In this document: positions 51,201-54,028 of the stretch, in pieces
Numbering within the stretch: the first letter of the stretch is position 1
Layout: every line of letters begins with the position of its first letter
Source: a virus
Reading direction: 5' to 3' (one strand)
DNA length: 54,028 bases
Virus record (IMG/VR): IMGVR_UViG_3300006754_000024
Span: 1 to 54,028 of that record
The notes under the pieces: model-generated
What the model was told of the DNA's origin: nothing
Databases searched by the model: none
Seen by the model: the letters and a program-made list of their open reading frames with translations, nothing else
Translations under genes and position numbers: made by a program

Positions 51201-52722
51201 CACCATGGACCTAATTCCGAAGGTCGAGAAGTTTGCCAAGAAGCACGGCATCCGATGGCTCAACCTTCAGAAGCCACAGGCAGGCACTAAGAGCGGAGAA
51301 CTACGCGACAGCTGGCTCCAGGCCATGAAAACAGCGAGACAAGATCGAGAGCAAGGATGGGCCGAAGTATATCGGGAAGTGATTGCTCCGATGTACCGCG
51401 AAAAAGATGTCCGGCTCGATGAGATCCGCGCCGAAAAGAAGGCGGAGATCAAAGAGAAAAGAGCCGAGCTCAAGAACCAGGGAATGGACAAGGATCAGAT
51501 GGCACCGGAGCTCGACGCTATCAGAGAGAAATACGCCGTCAGGATGAAGGCTCTCAAAAAGAAGTACAAGGCCAAGGCTGCGGAGATCAAAAAGGAAGGA
51601 GGATTCGCAGGGAAGGCGGAGCGTGCGTGGTGGGCTCCTCAAGACAAGGAGCGGAGGCTCCACTATGGCACCATCGAAGAGCGAGCGGCTGCGGGTGTCT
51701 ATCACTTGCGCCCTGAGATCCTGGTGGACTTCGCCTGGAAAGGAACGATCCCCCTCCGCGACGATAAGAGCTGCACGGGAAACCACAAGGTGGCTCCGAT
51801 TCGGAAGGTGACAGAGGACCTGGCCATCGAAAAGTTCGGCCCATGGGCTACTAATACTAAGTGGGGGAGCGAGGTCCGTGACAAGAAGCGCCTTCCTCAC
51901 TTGAATCTGATCGGTCTCGCCGCCGACGAAACTGACAGGCTCGCGAAAGGGGGAGACGTGGGCTGCTTCGAGGCGAGCTACGTTACCGAGGCCTACCCGT
52001 TGGAGGAGATGGGAATCGCGAAAAACGACGAGCAGCCCTATCTCGATAGCTGCGGATTCGGAGAGACTCGAAAAAGCGGGTGCTGGCTGTGCCCCTACCA
52101 ACCTCTCGGATGGTGGTGGGCGCTCTCTGTCCTTCATCCGGACAAGTTCGAGCGGGCAGCACAGGCGGAGTACCAGGCGACACTCCGGGATCCAAAGCTC
52201 TATTTCATCGGACGCAAGAAGAAGGGGAAGTCTCTGTCGCTGGCCGAGGCGGTAAAGGTATGGAGAGAAGAGAATCCAGACGCCTCTCCGGAAGAAGTGC
52301 TCGACAAGCAATATGCAAAGTGCAAGGTGAAGTTTGGGAAGAAGAAGAACCCAGTAGCACCCGACTCCTGCTGTCCCGACTGCAACCGATTCGTGGACCT
52401 ATGGAACCAGTTCGGAGAACCTGGATGGCTAGAACGCTACGGCTCGAGCTCGAGCACCAGGCCCAACACTCCGGCGTCTGGGGTTCTCGTCAACACGGGA
52501 AGCAAGCTGTCGATTCAAAGCCTTTCCTTCGATCGAGCTCTATTCAACAAGACCGAGGCGACGCGCTGGGCCAGGCAGCACGGGTTTTCGGTTCCGAAAG
52601 TCCACCTGACACCGAACCTGATTAAGATACGCCAGACTCATCCCTCCAAGTTCAAGCGCGGATCGTTCCGAACCAAGTCACTGACAGAAGGAGTAAAGGC
52701 AATTGTAGGAGTTCCACGATGA
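45202..52722 (+). CDS. Giant polyvalent protein with DNA-base-modification domains, 2506 aa
   Basis: Domains in order: DdrB/ParB-like with GGNGRAIAI (about 213-600); winged helix (about 782-870); Mom/XF1762-like acyltransferase (about 1047-1224, with FIEKHHSALPYLNARG); two unknown units; DpdA/TGT-like base-exchange domain (about 1526-1773) with FLDSGAF, Asp1596 as in TGT DSGGFQ, and VAPDMVGH, Asp1646; PAPS-reductase-like PP-loop domain (about 1950-2330) with NMGLGRDS (1955-1962), FSDTGGEW and Cys2191, 2294 and 2297, interrupted by a coiled-coil insert; and a C-terminal domain ending GSFRTKSLTEGVKAIVG. Asn-Pro motifs mark many boundaries. Likely delivered with the genome to modify or protect DNA. 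Confidence 0.78.
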   Translation: MIEELKKRIRNAGTESSEKREVQRELESHGHRKHPESHQATLEDRRVVRMYLWRATPLGHLCLVTGPSVEPSLYELYEAAPGEEPSEVYFPSKRGKPALTVRTNPQARVGKVREAKDGSKYVLWRPVLADGSRPRVYLDAEEPGIDAELIDVMEAQEQLAAGKRAVERRVKEAKKEGKRGIFKGGSGRKIITGAPKAKPMERAASRTPLFDSEGKEYLATYMVIPAHRDGMGDLRSSNLPGSFEETPHYPTVFQARSLQRLGETRKIEKIAANLDAERVLLPHSDATLGTPVVWEGDDKEHRIAGEQVYTPKGTYYVLGGNGRAIAILMAPTGKYQSYSRRGRSLWSDVWPAGSSPAGTRDVLVRLATKPDGTPLSFAQARTLAGRTQKSASGEESPIGKALSLIRSLGIERVADLPPFVWKGIITQDNVEEFQEFNPAFARAVFASMGAARAESYQQDSALLATLFNDIMVGYLPRRFQLQGFVSEKQERALLAALPIIVAIHQGVQDRSVQDKWDLFPLLDAASRFAQAIKNKSDSQAIAMVEAAASQIQMGEGTGIAEKFKSLFDELPLLGVLFGLVLKKAEKSRDPALTVEKYLTPYAAAAFDPGESAAQSGLFAAPGRPDAGKDPTEILATELGVRLPRRMREATVEQGRLIANPKFPMGGEKKPWAPAMVEAIDQFPVGAIVKLRPTQGWSRTFPHRILSDSVLDNHYRVGTHTWMENLQSVFLETDPVHPETHELLRDSRGGKYNYQVLGTEDVELVWSPEPEPDPEESQQRLLNRKGQLRLRKAGSRILEELYLRGPTPYAETPEGKLADGPQELLDKGLASKKTCIAAEHTLYDRETCVLRLTKRGRDYAKNRRRAERTHQAARQGKLWNKGPHYFDELGELGAPSIGEKGYKPAPDFGNAYGGQTPYELADRLVGNAEVLMEEPELYWAYCAELPEACGGLADSDFSLADMLQVPFSGPDGKRMTEAERAGIALSALAVTAEALPDRWSGEKIILGERKSRKGPTTLIEARRGDSGEVPMWAATAALTDWLASLVPGYSQVLRLVNIDKKTAQDFIEKHHSALPYLNARGLLFALGLMKGSRLVAVATVNSNTANLSKTRRVLSGELDVKDVLELTRVASDGSVKGAASKLVARVIDIMEQGKRSGGDAPALLMTYQLATESGTTYKALKDKGLRPVAEVKGSAPSGARGGDPAEDRALAQVDKIRWECCVDPPAMRADWDILGREQKTLWNPKEGETSWFKGDQVRFTGAQSEHDGFWQAVYIDGHRKGQIVWVYPEHAGVRMLHGEEKLQPRDNPKKSPPGSFKSWEEYYLWKMNGINRAMLITEDAIRSMDPERANMPGGAVAHYRTLEKKRRDLLEHMELAGVKLRNPGEPEDRFAPFLNAKVGQVFLVRATDYPGAPKRKWMKDTLLAYRVYKKPDISAVAPYLIDPEGAEIEVEPVGGTKGRDGTFLIRPNFEKDKLRTMILLRDKNGHHVTGHPIEFVRHAAGHLDLPAESSGQTVMFNPEEAPGQVEFEFLGAVPVLHFASGTNRPGSIRGFADLGKAVGSAFASVDKKSGRWVRECRGPCLEELARAASLGIPVFLDSGAFSEVDFPEDGPPVVAVPIPEESWAERFDVYRYLADAGGKLANVVAPDMVGHQVESFQRLSAYKDEVNELLDMGASVLVPLQLGPIPLHEYHDQVDELLGRKDWIPALPFQNAATSPTQLGEYLRKKTPVRLHLLGIGPRKKAATAVAQEIRENSPGTQVQMDSVVIKAHVGRKRRKTGDPRGEITAAQDEAREQLLEERYIGSQRESVPDYTDLVGMPSSWASEAALKRLSSAAQLSSSERKELIADPDEFFQRETFAGIDHGIPFYLELEQPIELELGKRFHSLETFEAQRMGIREGLKGIYPGGQEYITNPEQEEGHVPGIDTPGHPGLQMGLFGGASYSDEQTASPGRITILNMGLGRDSLTMLCLLADGELVWDGKKHGPEDVDAVVFSDTGGEWKHTMDLIPKVEKFAKKHGIRWLNLQKPQAGTKSGELRDSWLQAMKTARQDREQGWAEVYREVIAPMYREKDVRLDEIRAEKKAEIKEKRAELKNQGMDKDQMAPELDAIREKYAVRMKALKKKYKAKAAEIKKEGGFAGKAERAWWAPQDKERRLHYGTIEERAAAGVYHLRPEILVDFAWKGTIPLRDDKSCTGNHKVAPIRKVTEDLAIEKFGPWATNTKWGSEVRDKKRLPHLNLIGLAADETDRLAKGGDVGCFEASYVTEAYPLEEMGIAKNDEQPYLDSCGFGETRKSGCWLCPYQPLGWWWALSVLHPDKFERAAQAEYQATLRDPKLYFIGRKKKGKSLSLAEAVKVWREENPDASPEEVLDKQYAKCKVKFGKKKNPVAPDSCCPDCNRFVDLWNQFGEPGWLERYGSSSSTRPNTPASGVLVNTGSKLSIQSLSFDRALFNKTEATRWARQHGFSVPKVHLTPNLIKIRQTHPSKFKRGSFRTKSLTEGVKAIVGVPR

Positions 52723-53084
52723 CTAACTTTCCCACGGTATGGATGGATACAATCTGCACGGGCAACCCGGCCCAGGTTCTCCGTCTATACATGCCGAATG
52801 CCGTACTCGTTCCGACCTACGATCCCAAGGTTCTCCGGGGCCATCCCGAGCTCCTGGCATATTTCAATCGCTTTATGGCAAAGGAAGGTCTCTGCGGAAA
52901 GATTCAGAGTACCTTTGTCCAGGATGTCGGGAGGGCGAAAGTCTTGAGCGGACTCTACAAATTCCAGTTTATCGAGGATGGGATACCGAAGAGCGTAAAT
53001 GCGCGATATACCTTCGTTATCGTTCCAACTCGCGCCGGGTGGAGGATTGCCGAACACCATTCATCCGAGGTACCCGACGAATGA
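52719..53084 (+). CDS. NTF2-fold protein (SnoaL/CaMKII-association-domain type)
   Basis: A 121-residue single domain. VWMDTICTGNPAQVLRLYMP, DPKVLRGHPELLAYF and a strand-rich end with WRIAEHHSSEVP match the NTF2-like cone fold of SnoaL, DUF4440 and CaMKII-association families. These bind small hydrophobic ligands or assemble rings; some are enzymes. Phage examples are unusual. It is ATGA-coupled on both sides to modular protein genes, so it may be a separately encoded module of the same system. Confidence 0.72.
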   Translation: MTNFPTVWMDTICTGNPAQVLRLYMPNAVLVPTYDPKVLRGHPELLAYFNRFMAKEGLCGKIQSTFVQDVGRAKVLSGLYKFQFIEDGIPKSVNARYTFVIVPTRAGWRIAEHHSSEVPDE

Positions 53085-54028
53085 GTATCCGAAAAGTCAA
53101 GACCGTTAAGGGATTCACCATCTGGAGGAATACCGACTGGGACGAATACATAGTTACTCCGCCAGGCACAACGAAGCCGAAGGAAGACGAGACGGCTCCC
53201 AGCTGGTACCACACGGATGATAAGCAGGACGCATTCGACACTGCGAATGCGATGGCAGGAGATCATCCCGGAGCCTGGCGAGAGAACCCGAAGGTCCATT
53301 CCCAGACCATCGATCACTGGCTGAATATGATTGACCCGAAACACGGAGTAACCCGCAAGTCGTTGAAGTCTATGGCGGATATGTCGCGTAGGCTCCACGA
53401 GGATCCGAAACGTGTAGGGGAATATTTCTCGGATTATCTCCGTGATTTCCCTTATGGAAAGGACAAAAGGGCGGAGGATTTCGGGAAGTTCCTGCACTCA
53501 TGGGGCGACGTTCCGAGACGTAGGAATCACCACCTGGTCAAAGGCGAAGAGGCGAAGCTCTCGAACGAATATATGGCCTGGCTCAAGAAATATGGGTCCG
53601 AGCACTACTCGGCTACGGAGCTCGAGACGCGGATCCAATCCGCTCCTCACGACGTATTCGAGGTGATCGAAGTCCATCCACACGGGTACACCGTTCTTTA
53701 CGAGCACCCTTTGAAGGAGGAATTCTATTCAGACGAAGCCCTTGTTTCGGCCTCGAGCTCGAGTCGGAATTGGCCTGGCGACAACTACAAGGGCCAGACT
53801 CCTTCCGACTTTCTGCTCCAAGGCGCGAAGCGAAACCCGAAAGTGAAGGTTCGAGCTCACGCTCGAGATCGGCCTGGTTCAGTTAAGGTGCGAGCTCACA
53901 AACGAGGGCGCCCCGAGCCCGAGCTCACCGAAGAGGAGGCCCATATCCTTTACAAGCTCGGAGCAGCAATCGAGAATTCGGGAGATCCCGACGCAACCCT
54001 GGTGTTTTATGAAGACGAAGAAGAATGG
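53081..54028 (+). CDS. Third modular basic-NP protein (3' truncated)
   Basis: An open frame runs from ATG 53081 (ATGA overlap) past the window end, giving 316 residues so far. It carries the same linker motifs as the two preceding giant genes: WRENPKVHS, VPRRRNHHL and AKRNPKVKV, plus HSWGDVPRRR, which echoes the WGDxG motif. GAGCTC tandem runs encode a Ser tract near 53750. Between linkers are small helical domains I do not recognise. It is probably another virion-delivered polyvalent protein. Confidence 0.72.
   Translation, partial: MSIRKVKTVKGFTIWRNTDWDEYIVTPPGTTKPKEDETAPSWYHTDDKQDAFDTANAMAGDHPGAWRENPKVHSQTIDHWLNMIDPKHGVTRKSLKSMADMSRRLHEDPKRVGEYFSDYLRDFPYGKDKRAEDFGKFLHSWGDVPRRRNHHLVKGEEAKLSNEYMAWLKKYGSEHYSATELETRIQSAPHDVFEVIEVHPHGYTVLYEHPLKEEFYSDEALVSASSSSRNWPGDNYKGQTPSDFLLQGAKRNPKVKVRAHARDRPGSVKVRAHKRGRPEPELTEEEAHILYKLGAAIENSGDPDATLVFYEDEEEW

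Noticed and set aside
1-54028. tRNA genes
   Set aside because: I saw no cloverleaf-compatible stretch with a T-loop GTTCRANNC and matching acceptor stems in the intergenic regions.

Overview
The window looks like part of the genome of a large double-stranded DNA bacteriophage, or a closely related mobile element, of a bacterium with about 57% GC. Genes are packed tightly in long runs. Most neighbours overlap by ATGA, GTGA, TGATG or TAATG, and Shine-Dalgarno sequences are clear. There are phage-type replication and recombination genes, several peptidoglycan hydrolases and a tyrosine recombinase. I recognise no terminase, portal, HK97-type capsid, tail or baseplate gene. Instead there is a run of about 20 small proteins that mostly carry one transmembrane helix followed by a Lys/Arg tail, plus a cluster of beta-rich proteins. 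Two muralytic enzymes carry the same C-terminal membrane anchor. My working model is a tailless icosahedral phage with a membrane in the virion (in the broad sense of PRD1, P23-77 or SSIP-1), but no packaging ATPase is visible and no sequence match was tested. The host cannot be named.

Layout. 0-3 kb: small membrane and acidic proteins and a membrane-anchored lytic transglycosylase. 3-5.9 kb: accessory genes (Dam-type methylase, DUF932 protein, small unknowns). 5.8-11.1 kb, minus strand: HAD phosphatase, L,D-transpeptidase-like protein, M15 peptidase, small zinc proteins and an SF2 helicase. 11.3-13.7 kb: recombination module (Cas4/RecB-like nuclease, Sak4-like ATPase, SSB) ended by a strong terminator. 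13.8-19.7 kb: tyrosine recombinase, two beta-rich spike-like proteins, FmdB zinc ribbon, RuvC-like resolvase, terminator, primase-helicase. 19.7-20.4 kb: a large inverted repeat and a short minus-strand pair. 20.4-38.5 kb: the virion membrane-protein operon, with a coiled-coil protein, a transglutaminase-like protease, a tail-anchored amidase, a metallopeptidase and about 20 tail-anchored proteins. 38.4-38.9 kb: ribbon-helix-helix regulator and its intergenic region. 38.9-42.6 kb: Arg-rich core protein and four beta-rich capsid candidates. 42.6-54 kb: three modular proteins of the 'polyvalent protein' kind (862, 2506 and more than 316 residues) plus an NTF2-fold protein. The 2506-residue protein joins a DdrB/ParB-like domain, a winged helix, a Mom/XF1762-like acyltransferase, a DpdA/TGT-like base-exchange domain and a PAPS-reductase-like PP-loop domain.

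Two signals cut across the genes. The palindrome GAGCTC is strongly over-represented in all three codon phases and between genes, sometimes as short tandem runs. A basic-Asn-Pro motif recurs at domain boundaries and near the termini of probable virion proteins. No gap between genes exceeds 300 bases. The largest are 38659-38849 and 11104-11267. I saw no tRNA, rRNA or CRISPR array.
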